DNA of 64,000 nt from Rhynchopus euleeides. Its lineage: Eukaryota > Euglenozoa > Diplonemea > Diplonemida > Diplonemidae. The position numbers and the translations under genes are program-made. Under the pieces are notes generated by a model that made no database searches, was not told the DNA's origin, and worked only from the letters and a program-made list of their open reading frames with translations. Location of the stretch: assembly GCA_963210315.1 (NCBI GenBank), contig OY723273.1:1116001-1180000 (forward strand). The letters are read 5' to 3'. Positions 1 through 10,438 of this stretch are shown here, one piece after another; position 1 is the stretch's first letter; every line of letters begins with the position of its first letter.

Positions 1-2
1 AG

Positions 3-254
3 GCCGCAGAGAAGGCGAAGGCGCAAGCCAGGGCAAAGGCAAAGAAAAAGCCGGATGGTGCCCGATTGACCCCGCGAACGAAACCGAAATCACCAAAGCT
101 CAGGTCGGCGAAGCCTGCAAAAACGGAGGGCGGGTCATCTGCAAGCACCAAGGCGAAGGTGAGGGCCAAAGCTAAAATCAAGGCTGCGAAGGGGGGGCAG
201 TCCAAGCCTAAACAGCCCAAACAGCCCGAGCAGCCCGGGCAGCCTGCATCATAG
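3..254 (+). CDS. C-terminal exon of a Lys/Ala/Pro-rich protein (5' partial)
   Basis: The frame is open from the first complete codon at base 3 to a TAG at 252-254, so this is the 3' end of a gene that starts outside the window. The 83 visible residues are almost only Lys, Ala, Pro, Ser, Gln and Arg, with K-A-K and A-K-K runs and a closing Pro-Gln series (PKQPKQPEQPGQP). Such tails occur on histone H1-like, nucleolar and ribosome-associated proteins, where they bind nucleic acid; that role is inference. No folded domain is visible and no splice acceptor is obvious at the left edge. Codon use is GC-rich, as in the other genes here. Confidence 0.55.
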   Translation, partial: AAEKAKAQARAKAKKKPDGARLTPRTKPKSPKLRSAKPAKTEGGSSASTKAKVRAKAKIKAAKGGQSKPKQPKQPEQPGQPAS

Positions 255-765
255 ACCTGGTAGACCGGTTCGACACCAAGGAGCGACCTCCCACCCCCTC
301 CCCCACGGGTTAGACCGGTTGTTGCAGGCCGGGCCCATATTTCGTTCCCCCAACAAGGTGCATTGTCAGGCGGAAATTGTAGCGATCGGGGAACCTTTCT
401 GAGATCTCCCCCCGGTATCACTCCATACCAACTCCACACCGCTTGTTGTTCACCAGGCGTGCACAGTTGGGGCTGTTCCGTGTTTGACGTACAAACAACG
501 CCCCATATTTTTTTCTCTTGAGAGTTGTGCAACAACGCAGGAAACTGCGCCAGTGCAGATCCTTGCAGAACATCACCACGCTTCATGACAGGCGCGTGGG
601 GTGTTCTCGCGATCGACGAATACCCTTCGGATCTTCTCTTTGTTTCTCTTCCACATTTGCACTAATACACAGTTCCCGCTTCACAATACACTACACGGGG
701 TTCCCCCTGCGCATTGCACACCCACACCACAACAGAAGTCTTGACGCCCCCTCAGGCGACACACG
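255..765. other. intergenic region
   Basis: There is no supported gene. The stretch holds a C-rich run just after the stop codon and, nearer the next gene, a T-rich block around 507-520. I see no clear promoter motif. Confidence 0.5.
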
Positions 766-1332
766 ATGCGCCCTCTGCTCTGCCTGGCCGTGCTGGCGGC
801 TGTATCGGGTGCCATCGCGGGGAAGCCGACATTCAACACACTGCAGGACGCTGTCGGACACTATGCCCTGAAGAGCTGCAAGAGGGTGCTGCAAAAGAAG
901 GGAAGTGCGAGCAAACTGGCGCTGCTCCGGTGGCACGAAACCTGCGACACGCTGTCCGAGCGGCTCGAGCACATGGTGGATGTCAGCGGAAACGACGCTA
1001 TGATCCAGCTGCACAACCGCGACGATGCCGACAGCAAGGAGACGTCACGCAAAACCCTCCGCCGCAAGAAAGGCGCGAAGCCCTCCCGTGCCTACTACAG
1101 CGAGGTCATCCGCATCGCCACGGAGGGTGCGCACCACCAGCAGCTGCTCAAAATGCTCCGCAAGGCAGCTGAATGGGCCCTTGCCCTTCCGAACCCGCCT
1201 TTGCCGGAGGACATCAGCAGCAGGCTTCAGCCTGAGGTTGGGCAGTGGCTGATCAACGTTGCAAGCAGGAGCGACCCTCACGTCACCTCCAAAGAGATGC
1301 GCGATGAGGATCCAGAAGAGCTCTTGGACTGA
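766..1332 (+). CDS. small secreted or lumenal protein, unknown function
   Basis: A single-exon gene of 188 residues from the ATG at 766 to the TGA at 1330-1332. The N-terminus is a textbook signal peptide: MRPLL followed by a hydrophobic core LAVLAAVSGAIA, with likely cleavage after the small residues near position 19. The mature part is charged and helical, with six-residue stretches of Lys/Arg (RRKKG near residue 100) and an acidic end (DEDPEELLD). Two or three cysteines lie in the first third (CKR, CDT). There is no KDEL-type signal, transmembrane segment or known catalytic motif. I do not recognise the family. ATG 766 is chosen because the signal peptide starts right there. Confidence 0.65.
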   Translation: MRPLLCLAVLAAVSGAIAGKPTFNTLQDAVGHYALKSCKRVLQKKGSASKLALLRWHETCDTLSERLEHMVDVSGNDAMIQLHNRDDADSKETSRKTLRRKKGAKPSRAYYSEVIRIATEGAHHQQLLKMLRKAAEWALALPNPPLPEDISSRLQPEVGQWLINVASRSDPHVTSKEMRDEDPEELLD

Positions 1333-2416
1333 GTGTAGTGGGAGGGTGGTGGTGGTGGTGTCCAGAGCCCTGCGCCCCTTTTCAAATGTGTTTAGCGGTG
1401 TTGGTGAGAACAGAAGCAGAATATATGCCCCCACCCGCCACCCCCCCTTGCTGGGTCTGACAGGAGAGACCATGACACGCCTGCTCGCAAGATTTCACCC
1501 CCGACCCACACGCCCCCCTGCTTTCTATTTCCCTCAAACCTCGAAAGTTGAGCACTCCTGTTGGCTTTCCTTCCGGATGAAGCGACAGGACCTCCTTTAC
1601 CCTGCACCTCTGGTGTTGCCAAAACCGTTTCTCTTCCTTGTTCGGCAATCTGGCCCCCGTCTTATGATTTACACACACATTGGGATTGAGAGGTTGTTCC
1701 CCCCCGGATTGGGGCCGCCATTCTGAGTCACTGGAGGGGCAACGGCGCCCATCAAATGACATGCACCCATGGTGTCTGCCTCCCTCAAAGCTAAATTAAC
1801 TTCCGCCGTGTTCCTTTCTGTTCTATTCTCAGCAATGTGGGAGGGGCCAGGGGTGGCCAGGCGCACAGCGCATCAGTCAGACACCACAAGTTGCACTAGC
1901 CCCCGCGAAGCAGCGTCACGCAGGACACGCGCAGGCACGGCACCTCTCGAATGTGGTGTGGATATCCTTCGCGCAGGCTTGTTGTGATGGAGGTGACATA
2001 TTGATCTGTCGCGATTGCACTTCTTTGGACCGTACTGTTGGGCAGCGCAGCAGTAGCAGTGCCTGTTGAGTTGCCGGATGCGATGGCTCTGAGCCCACAC
2101 CAACCACCCGATTCCACCCGATTTCAGCCCGCGTACAGGCCCAGGCCAGCTCGCGATCTCGCATGTTCCATATTTTCTGACACGGCGTTCTGCAATCGCC
2201 ACAAAGAGTATAATAGATTCCGTGGGCAAGGTTGACTTCGGGTGTGTGTACGGAGGTGGGGGCAGAGCTTGCTCGGCGCCACCTCCACACAAACAGCAAA
2301 AGGCTTGGGATGTGTTGTGAGGCAGCCGGCATGCGTGTTGCCTTGCTGGCTTGCTTTCCCCCGCCCCACACACCCACATTGGCAAACCCTCACAGCAGGC
2401 CGCACGTGGTGGTGGC
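1333..2416. other. intergenic region
   Basis: About 1.1 kb of mixed-composition DNA. The reading frames crossing it have no compositional or domain support and look random. It may include the 5' leader of the dynein light-chain gene. Confidence 0.5.
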
Positions 2417-3367
2417 ATGGCTTTGTTTGATGAAGACCAGGGGCTAGGCGATGCACTGCGCGAAGTCGGTGAGACCGACTACGTCGAGGGGCGCATCAAA
2501 CACATCGGGGCGATGAAAGGCGTGAAGGGTGTTATCCTCCTCAACAAGGCGTCGCTGCCGCTGCGGTGGTCCTTCGAGGACACCGACGACACAACCGTGT
2601 TTAAATATATTAGCGTTGTAAACCAGCTGGTGCAGAAGATCACTACCACACTCGCCACCCTCGATAAGCTGGAACCTGACTCCTGGGGCAAAGGCGAGCA
2701 GGGGCTGAAGTGCCTCCGGGTACGATCTAAAAAGGTGTGCTGATTGGTCATGACCTTTGGAGGTCTATCTAGGATTACGTAAACCAGGATCGTCAATTCG
2801 GCTGGAGGCCAGCGATGCACGAATCGGTCTCCTCAAGGCACCGCATGGGTGACATTTTTCAGCGCATTTGCCCCTTCTGGCTGGAACGCACAAACATCAG
2901 TCCCTGACGGCAAACGTCCACCCCTCAGGGGGGCTCAGGCCCAGACACGCCTGCTGCAGCTCAGCTGTCATGCACAGCCGACCGGGCGTCTGCACCCGCC
3001 ACGCCAACAGCTGCGCCAGCGGGTCAGCTGTCGCCGCGCCCACATCCATATCGGCGGTGTACTCTGGCGGCAGGGGTGCCGTTGATCTGCTGGGCTGTGG
3101 TTCATCCATAGTGACAACGATTTCTGGTGATTGGTGCCTCGGAGGGGGGAGCGGGTGGGAGCGGGTGATTCTGTCACTGATGACATACGATGAACTGGCA
3201 CGTGTGAGTGTTATCTTAAGCGCCCTGTCTTTTGTAATTCGGGTGCATATCGGTAGGATGCAGCCCGCGCACCACACCCGCCCACCGCCCTACAGAATGA
3301 GATACTCACAATGCCCGGCGACGACTATACTCTAGTGGTGGTGCAGGACCTGAACAGCATCGATTAA
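2417..3367 (+). CDS. DYNLRB: dynein light chain, roadblock/LC7 family (two exons)
   Basis: Exon 1 is 2417-2734 and exon 2 is 3296-3367, giving 129 residues. Roadblock proteins are homodimeric light chains that bind the dynein intermediate chain in cytoplasmic and axonemal dynein. The family core is clear: VEGRIKHIGAMKGVKGVILL near residues 22-42, a charged middle segment, then LRVRSKK and, after splicing, NEILTMPGDDYTLVVVQDL. The intron (561 nt, GTGTGC...CTACAG, phase 0) falls exactly inside the conserved RSKK-(N/H)EI motif, which fixes both splice sites. A donor at the GTACGA 15 bases upstream would delete the conserved RSKK and is less likely. At 129 residues it is longer than the usual 95-100. 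The extra length is a short acidic N-terminus and an insertion (EPDSWGKGEQG) before the LRVRSKK strand. Start at 2417 is the first ATG before the domain. Confidence 0.9.
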
Positions 3368-3388
3368 CCCCGCCTGCACATACGCCCT

Positions 3389-3405
3389 CCCCCCCCCCCC
3401 CCCCC
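3389..3405. repeat. poly-C tract between genes
   Basis: A run of 17 cytosines in the intergenic gap 3368-3660, which otherwise is C-rich and holds no gene. Similar tracts occur at 6750-6769, 38415-38430 and about 61821-61837. Confidence 0.9.
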
Positions 3406-3660
3406 ATCCTAGCCTCCCTGATGTTCGCCTAGCACGGAACCTTACACAGTCTAAGCCTCACGAAACAGCCGCACCTCTCCCCCCCCTCCACCATCCCCAT
3501 ACCCACCCCCAGCATCTAAAGATCACACAGCCACGCATATACAAAGCCTGTGGCAGGCCATGTGTGTGGGATCGCTTTCCTCTCGTTGTGTGTTGTTGCC
3601 CCTTCCTCCTGGACGCACTGCAAAGGCTGCTCCTCTAGCTGCACCTAGGCACTTCTACAC

Positions 3661-4026
3661 ATGGGCAGCGAGGAGTCTTTCCAGTCCTTCGAGCTTGTCT
3701 TCGGCGAAGCGAGAGCCAGCATCAGTGAGAAGGCAGTCGAGCTGGACAGGCTGAAGGGCGAAGTGGCGAGGGGCCAGCAAGGTGTCGCGTGTCTCAGGCA
3801 GCGCTTGCGCGCGTCTCAGGAGCGCCGCGAGGCTGCAGAGCGCGACCATGCGAAGGCCCTGGATGGGAAGGCGCGTGCCGAAGTGTTCCTTGAGGTGAGC
3901 AGGCAGCGCCTTGCCGTGATGCAGGGGCAGCTGACCCAGCGGCAGGGCCATCTCAGGGAGCTGACGCAGCCGCGCAATTCAGGTGGGGTTGGTGGGCAGA
4001 CGGGCGTCCAGCCGAGCAGCCTTTAG
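3661..4026 (+). CDS. small coiled-coil protein, unknown function
   Basis: The frame encodes 121 residues from ATG 3661 to TAG 4024-4026. From about residue 10 to 105 it is an almost uninterrupted heptad-like helix rich in Glu, Arg, Gln, Leu and Ala (for example ELDRLKGEVARG, LRASQERREAAERD, LAVMQGQLTQRQGHLREL). The tail is Gly/Ser rich. There is no Pro in the helix and no membrane segment. The codon composition matches neighbouring genes, which supports real coding. The family cannot be named; small coiled-coil subunits of tethering, BLOC-type or axonemal complexes look like this. A CAG/GTGGGG step at about 3982 could be a splice donor, in which case the last 15 residues would be replaced. 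Confidence 0.55.
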   Translation: MGSEESFQSFELVFGEARASISEKAVELDRLKGEVARGQQGVACLRQRLRASQERREAAERDHAKALDGKARAEVFLEVSRQRLAVMQGQLTQRQGHLRELTQPRNSGGVGGQTGVQPSSL

Positions 4027-4520
4027 GGCTGGCAGCCTCCGTAAGGTCTCAAACGTAACCTGGGTGTTGCAACGGGGGGGTGGCCTTCCGCCACCCCGCT
4101 CCTGTGTGCCCTCTGCTCTGCTACCCCTCACGCCGCCTCCTCCAGCCCTGGCTGTGTTGGCTGGGGTTTCTTGCCCTTCCCCCCACCGCACCCTCGGCCT
4201 CCTGCAGGGGGGAGAATAACGTTGGTGCTGTGTGACTTTGTTCTGTTCTCAGGCTGACCGTCGCGTGTGTGTTGTCACACGCGACGGCATGCAAAGGCGC
4301 TGCTGTCCTGTGGCGCCTGTCTCAGCAGCCTTCCCCTCGCTTCGCCTGTCTGTGGTCCCGATTGGGAGGTGGGCAATGAGGGTCTGATGTGAATGAGTAG
4401 CACGCCGGCCCCACCCTCCCCTTCCTGCCCTTCCCGTCGCGTTCATGTTGTCCAGACATATTGTGCTGCATTGGAGGGGGGGGGGGGGGGGCTCAAAGCT
4501 CACGACGCGGTCTTCACCTC

Positions 4521-4726
4521 CCGGCGGGTACCCGGCCGGGTACCCGGGTTCCCGCCTCCGGGTACCCGGCCGGGTGGTCCGCCGGGTACCCGGGGGTACC
4601 CCCCGGATACCACCGGATACCGGGATCCGGGTACCCGGATCCCGGTATCCGGCCCGGTATCCGGCCGGGTACCCGGGCGGGTACCCGGATCCGGGTACCC
4701 GCCGGGTACCCGGCCCGGGAACCCGT
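4521..4726. repeat. GGGTACCC palindrome cluster (copy 1)
   Basis: About 200 bases built from variants of the self-complementary words GGGTACCC, CCGGGTACCCGG and GGATCCGGGTACC. Nearly every segment can pair with another, so the region could form strong hairpins or cruciforms. A shorter cluster of the same words lies at 12744-12836. The rest of 4027-4520 has no gene but contains an 18-20 base poly-G tract at about 4474-4491. Confidence 0.85.
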
Positions 4727-4751
4727 GAATTATTGTCCATAACCCAGAGTG

Positions 4752-4808
4752 TATAGGGGGACCCTTTTCAAATTTTTTTTCGGGGGGGTCCTATTTTGGA
4801 CGTTTGAC
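4752..4808 (+). repeat. left terminal inverted repeat of the hAT element
   Basis: Begins TATAGGGGGACCC and runs through an A/T block to CCTATTTTGGACGTTTGAC. It pairs with the reverse complement of 10031-10087 with a few mismatches and one small indel. Confidence 0.75.
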
Positions 4809-4819
4809 ATGGTTTCACA

Positions 4820-4985
4820 GAATTCTGACAGAAAAATGCCCAGAATTTCCAGATTTTTAAAATCTGCAGAATCTGAGAAATTCTGTAGAATTCTGCAGAT
4901 TCTGAGAATTCTGACAGAATTCTGACAGAATTCTGCAGATTCTGTCAGATTCTGAGAATTCTGGGAGAATTCTGAGAATTCTGCC
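4820..4985. repeat. left subterminal AGAATTCTG repeats
   Basis: A dense run of near-palindromic words such as AGAATTCTG, TTCTGACAG and CTGCAGATTCTG, about a dozen GAATTC/AATTCT cores in 165 bases. They lie just inside the left terminal repeat. Confidence 0.7.
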
Positions 4986-7041
4986 AGTGGCTTGTGGCCA
5001 ACTAGCAGCAGCCTGGTATGACAGGGTAGTCATACACAGGCTATGTACAGGGTCGGCCTCGTCCTGGACCAGTCGTAGGCTTATGCTACTGTTGGTTCTC
5101 AGGACTGGCCACCACTGCGCGGGTCAATTTTTTGAAAAGGGGGCCTTGACCAAAGGCAAACAGTTTTTGAGTTCTTGCACCACTTCATCTCGGGACTACT
5201 CTGATTGGATTCCTCGGATTCGTCGACACACTGTTTCAGAACTGTGCACTTCTCCATCCACACCGGCATCGGGTCACCCGCTGAATGCCGTGAGGGCCGA
5301 AGCCCAGGGTCAGATTTCGGTACAAGGCGATTAACAGGTCGTTGAGAGGTTCGCAAGTTTAAATGTACCTACAAAAGCTTCATGTACCCGTGATAGGGAT
5401 TTAGTCATTGCTATAGGTGAAGATCAGAGCCCAGGCGGGATGTAAGACAGGGTGTCGCAGATGCAACAATGTCTCCAGAGCCACTTTGTATGCCTTTGTT
5501 CGGGATGCCCCTTCACCTGTCGCGCTTAGGTTCCGTCCAAGTTCGCCGATTCCAGTGCTTCAAGAGAGCACACAGTTCCTTCCCAGTAGTCTTCATCCTC
5601 GGTTCCGAATCATCGCAGTCCCTCGAATCCATGGTGCAGAACTAAATTCTCGAAAGGTGGTCAATGTTTTGAAAGGGGCCCGTGACCAGCGGAAATTGGA
5701 ATTTTTGACCCAAACCTGCAAGTGTACTGTTGTTTAACGTTGTCCAAAGCCCCTTGCGGTGTGACAGTACATTCGTTATGTGAATATCTGTCACATGGCT
5801 ATGGCAACACAGACACAGGCAAGCTGGGGAGGCGTCGCGTCCGTCGAAAAGATCATTTCTGCACAACTACCGGCATCGCAGCTACGGTAGAAGTGACTGA
5901 CCCTGTTCTTGTAATCTTGACGCTGGAAAATTCCATTCGGAAATACCAAACACATCCACTGAAAGTGGATGGAATGGGCGTCAAGACCGTGATTTTTGGG
6001 GAGTGGACTGCCCTGTATCGTGAACCCGCTGAGGGTACAAAATACAGAACAGGGAGGCACAGGTGCAGGCACAACAGTGGCAACACAAACAGGCAGGCAG
6101 GCAACACAACAATGGATGCAGAAAAAGAGCTTTGTTGGGGGCTCGGTGCCTGCACGCCTCTGTGGATTGGCCGAAGTGATTCTTCTTTTTGGGGCACCTC
6201 ACAGAGGTACAGCAGAGGTCCAAATTTTCAAGGCGACACGCGGAAGTGCCGCACGTGAGTTTCACCGACACCCCCCCCCCCCCCCCATTCCGACCCCGGG
6301 CCTGTCATCGCGACTGCTGTGTTCCATTTCTGGACTCTGAGAATAACAAAGAAAATATAGAGAGACCTTTGTGCGCCAAGGCGGGCAAAATCTGATGTAC
6401 ACGTAGATCTGCTTGTAGTATCTGTTGCCGAAGCGCCCACAATATTTTTGACACTGACACGAGTCGGCCTCCTGCAGTGAAAACAGTTAAAATCGGCCAC
6501 TGGGGACCAGGAAATGTAGACCTCAATCAGAAATGCAGAGAAGTGAGGAAAAGCGCCCTATCACTTCACAGCTACAACCGCTCTGATAAATTTCCTTTTG
6601 TTTGTTGCGTTGACGCTTCTACACACAAAACCCTGAACTTGATCACACCCTGAGCCTGATGAAGGGTGGGGTTAGTGTATAGAGCACGTTTGGTTGTAGC
6701 TGTGGTGGGGCGCTTTCCGCTCACACGAGTGTGCTTAAAAAACGAAGTACCCCCCCCCCCCCCCCCCCCTCACAACCCTGTTTTGTCAAGTCGGGACACG
6801 CACTGGCCAGCACCGCTTATGTATAAGCGGAGCCCTGATTGAGCGTGGGTTTGCGCGGATTATTTGTGTCTCTGCTTTTACAAGCAGCACGTTTTCTGCG
6901 GAAGCCCCGGCTCACCCTGAAAACAAAAAAAATGTTGGGTGTCGAAATAGAGTCAAAAAGAGAAGCTGCCTGTCAAGGCGAGCCTGTCCGCACGGAGCGG
7001 GTGTAACGTGTAACGTGTAACTCGCGGTTCATTTCTGGGGG
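4986..7041. other. non-coding interior of the hAT element
   Basis: Two kilobases between the left subterminal repeats and the transposase stop codon. The longest frames (for example 5722-6258) have random composition and no domain. There is a loose direct repeat: GGTCAATTTTTTGAAAAGGG near 5121 resembles GGTCAATGTTTTGAAAGGGG near 5658. A 20-base poly-C tract sits at 6750-6769. Confidence 0.55.
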
Positions 7042-9698
7042 CTAGATTCCCTCCTCTGGGAGGGCAGCTAGGACAGCCAGCGCATCCTCCATCGTGCGGA
7101 CCGCGGAAAGGTCAGTCACTTCGCGACTGTCATCCCCGATCTCGTCCTCCGATTCGTAGTCCTCGCACGGTACACCGGGGAACCCCCTCCGGAGGGATTT
7201 CTTCTTCGCGACGACCAGACCTCCGAGGTCCTGGTTCGTCGCGCAGAAGAGCACCTGCGACTTGCGATGGGGGGTCATCGCATCCCGTCCGTGCAGCGTT
7301 GACTTCGCGACACTCAGCACGGAGTCCGGTGCAGTTGTCGCGGGGGGGAGATGGATGGCCGCGAAGGCCTTCTCCGCCAGAGACATCAACGGCGTGCGGT
7401 CTGACTCGGTGATGTCGGGGGCAGGCAGCTTCCCCCGCCAGAACAGCTCGGCCCCCTTCTTCCCCTTCTCCCCCTTCTCCGATTCGGCCTCCGCGGCGAC
7501 GAGATACGCCTGCCACTCCTCCTCCGACAGGCAGAACGGCAGGCTCAGCTGCAGCTCGGGGACCGTCAATTCAGTCCCCGTGGCCCGGAGCATCTGGAAC
7601 TGTGTGGGGCACAGGTGGCGGATCGCCTTCCAGGTCACGAAGCCACTGTCAGGAGCGTTCCACCTGTGAGGAGGGATCAAGGGCACACCTACATGGCATA
7701 CCGGTTGACCATCGCGTCAGCAAGAGGCTGCGCGATCTTCCCGACAGCGTCGTCGGGCTCGGAGGCCAGCTTCTCCAGCGCCTGCTGGCACGCCCGCACC
7801 CCGCGGTACACGAAAACGCCCCCCCCGTGCTGGGTGTTTATAACGGACCCAATAAGGGTCCGGAAGGCGGTCGCGACCTTCAGGGTCGCAGAGAACTGCA
7901 TCTGCAGGTTCTGCTTCCCCTCCTGGTGCAGCAAACGCCCCAGCTTCTTCATTGAAACCGGGACGTCGGCCCGCTTCAGCTCCCGAGCGACCCAGATGTA
8001 CAACACCTGGAATCGCTCGTTCAAGTGCTCGTATATGTCGAGCCGAGCTGCGAAACGAGTGGCGGAGGGGAGGGGACACCTCTTCACAGAGGGGGCGTTT
8101 TCCGGGACCTCAACTGCAGCCTTCTTTGCCTTCTTCACGATGTCAAGGAGATCAGCGAGTGATGTAGCCAAAGCGATGGTAGCCGAGAATGCCGGGAGCG
8201 TCTTTTCGAACCTCGGGCGTAACTGGCCCGCCTGGTATGCGTCTTCTTCAGGACCAGCGCAGAAGGCAGCAGCCGCATTCACTGCAGTCTCGAGCTCTTC
8301 AACCCCGGCCGCAGTAAGGCCGGCGAGGTCCTTCTGGGCTTCGATCCAGCGGGTGTGCCTCTTTTTGTTCTGGGCCCCCTTCAGAAGAGTGTCGACCAGT
8401 TTACTGATCATGATGGGGGGCCAGGACATGTTGTAGAGCTCTTTCTCCCACTCTGTGCCTGCATTCATGCAGATGTGTGCCGCACAGGGCAGGAAGATTA
8501 TCTTCAGGCGGTTCGACAGATCAGTGGCCGCAGGGCCATCGGCACCGCCTCTGTCCGACCTCACACAGACTGGGTCACACAAGTTGTACGTGGTGATGGC
8601 AGCCTCGACAGCTTCACGAACCATCACCGCCGTTGTTTTTGCGCTCGGGAAGAACACCGGGGGGAGTGCAACACTTGCTCTGGCGTTCTGAATCACCAGG
8701 ATGCAGACAGACTCGTTCTGCACGGTGCCGCAGTCGTGCATGACCCAGTAGGGCCCGGACCCAAAGGTTTCCGTGATGTACTTCGCCCCCACGTCCATCA
8801 GGGCGTTCAGCGTGCTGTGCAGCAGCCGGGAGCAGTTTGGGGGGGTCGTGGGGAGTTGGCAGCCTGACAGGCATTCCAGTGCGGTTTGCATCTGGTTCGC
8901 AGGGATGCCTGCATAGGCCATCGCGAGGCCGATGGCCTGCTCAGCCTCAGGGCCGACCTGTTGCGCAATCGCACTCTGTTGAACTGCAGCCTTCTGCACG
9001 TTCTTCAGGTTCCTTTCATGCAGATTCGTGGAAAAGTGCTTAGACATGTCCGATGGCTGGGCCTGCGGCTTCCACACTCTTTTGCAAGGCCTGCAAATAA
9101 TGGCCTGCTGTGCGGAAGGGAACGACTTCACCAGGTCGCCGTGTCCCTTGTACCCAAGGCACTCACCTAGGGGTACCAGCTCCGCGTCTGAGCAGTCCTT
9201 GAGGAAAGGCTGCAGGTGACTCATGTCAACCACCTCCTTCTCTCCTGCATCCTCGGTCTTCGGGCATGCTGCCGCGAGCAGAGCTGCTGAGAGCTCATCC
9301 TGCTCTTTCCGTGCCTCCCCCTTCTTCCGGCCCTTCTTGATGGGGGGCGCATCTGCTGCCTCTGACGGGCTGGCTGAGGTCCCTGTCGCAGACCCGAGGC
9401 GCTTTTTCGCGGCGAGACGCTTTTTCACGGTCGCTACAGCCATGGCCGTGACCAATTCGGGCTTGGTGCCCTTAAATTTTCCCGTGAAAAGCTTCTCCTT
9501 CTCAGCATACTTCTCCAGGTCTGGCTTGGTCTTAAATTTATCACTGCGAAAAAAATTTTCCTCCTGATTCTGCTGAGAGAGGAAGGCATCGGTCTTCTCC
9601 AGCTCCAGCTCCAGCTCTCCATCACCTTCTTCCGCCTCCATCTCGTCAGCATCGTCGTCCAGCATCTCTTGCCACTGCGCCGGCGTGAGGGTTGGCAT
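7042..9698 (-). CDS. hAT superfamily transposase with BED zinc finger (two exons)
   Basis: Exon 1 is 9698-7702 and exon 2 is 7663-7042 (minus strand), joined over a 38-base intron (GTATGC...CACAG). Splicing removes an in-frame TAG and keeps the frame (NR then WNAPDSGF), giving 872 residues. Domains: a charged N-terminus; a BED-type C2H2 finger with C202, C205, H221 and H227; and an RNase H-like catalytic region with the first Asp in the HDCGT motif (D322), a second in VRSDRGG (D382) and the hAT-typical CAAH motif (405-408). Exon 2 carries the C-terminal dimerisation region (PLMSLAEKAFAAIHLPPATT then APDSVLSVAKS). All landmarks are present and no frame is broken, so the element may be autonomous. 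The N-terminal K-rich segment around residues 120-130 may be a nuclear localisation signal. Confidence 0.85.
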
Positions 9699-9820
9699 GT
9701 TGCTGTGTCTTGTCCCCTGGCCGGTGGTGTTTCGGGGGTGGGGAGGGGGGCGAGGGGAGAGGGGCGAGGGGGGCGGCGAAGGGGGTCGGCGGACGGTCGC
9801 AAACCCAGTGGATTCCCCAT

Positions 9821-9965
9821 TTCCTGAGATTTTCCAGAATTATGAAAATTCTGGAACTACCCCAATTTTTTTTTGAAAAGGTCCAGATTTTCTCAGATTT
9901 TTCAGATTTGTAAAAAATCTGAAAAATCTGAAAAATCTGACATTCTGGCCCAGATTTCCCTGGGA
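9821..9965. repeat. right subterminal CAGATTTT/AAAATCTG repeats
   Basis: AT-rich inverted words (TTTCTCAGATTTTTCAGATTT followed by repeated AAAAATCTG) between the transposase start and the right terminal repeat. They are the counterpart of the left subterminal repeats. Confidence 0.65.
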
Positions 9966-10030
9966 AAATTTTGATGAGCCATTTTACGGCAACAAATGGG
10001 CTCAAAATTCAAAAATTCCTTTGACAATGG

Positions 10031-10087
10031 GTCCAAATGTCCAAAATAGGCCCACTCCAAAAAAAAATTTCGAAAAGGTCCCCCCCA
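10031..10087 (-). repeat. right terminal inverted repeat of the hAT element
   Basis: The reverse complement begins TGGGGGGACCTTTTCGAAATT and ends near GGACATTTGGAC. It matches the left end at 4752-4808. Confidence 0.75.
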
Positions 10088-10438
10088 CCAGAGCTATTCC
10101 TAACTAGGGGTCCGGATTCCATGATTTTGAATTTCAGATTTTTCCTCTGTCTGGCGCGTTTTTTTTGCACTCTGTTTAGCGCGTTTTTTTTGCATTGCAG
10201 GAAAAAAAAATTCTGGGGAGGATTCACCGGAGTGGAGGGTGCTGAGGGGCTGAGCGGCTGGGGGGATGCTGCCTGTGAGGGAGAAGATGCACCAAGCAAA
10301 GACACACAGCCCCGGAGGGGCCGTGTGTCTGTGTTCAGTGGTGCATTCCTCCGCACCTCAGTGCACTCTCCGACCTGCATGTCTACGGGGGTCTGAGCCC
10401 ACATGGCAACCCTGAGTAAGGGGTGCAAACAGACACCC

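Larger units (their letters stand above)
4752..10087 (-). mobile_element. hAT-type DNA transposon, apparently complete (5.3 kb)
   Basis: The element is delimited by matching inverted ends at 4752-4808 and 10031-10087. Read inwards, both ends show GGGGGACC(C)TTTTC, then AAATTTTTTTT and CCTATTTTGGAC(A/G)TTTG. The octamer CCAGAGTG (4744-4751) lies directly before the left end and CCAGAGCT (10088-10095) directly after the right end. That is 6 of 8 matches at exactly the spacing of a hAT 8-base target-site duplication. Inside is one intact two-exon transposase gene on the minus strand, plus about 2 kb without coding capacity on the far side. Both subterminal regions contain AT-rich AGAATTCTG/CAGATTTT repeats, as hAT elements commonly carry transposase-binding repeats near their ends. 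Confidence 0.75.

Noticed and set aside
268..290. tRNA-like B-box word GGTTCGACACC after the first gene
   Set aside because: No matching A box at the right distance and no acceptor stem; not a tRNA gene.
7689..7704. Premature TAG as evidence of a dead transposase
   Set aside because: A 38-base GTATGC...CACAG intron removes the stop and keeps the hAT C-terminal domain in frame, so an intact gene is the better reading.
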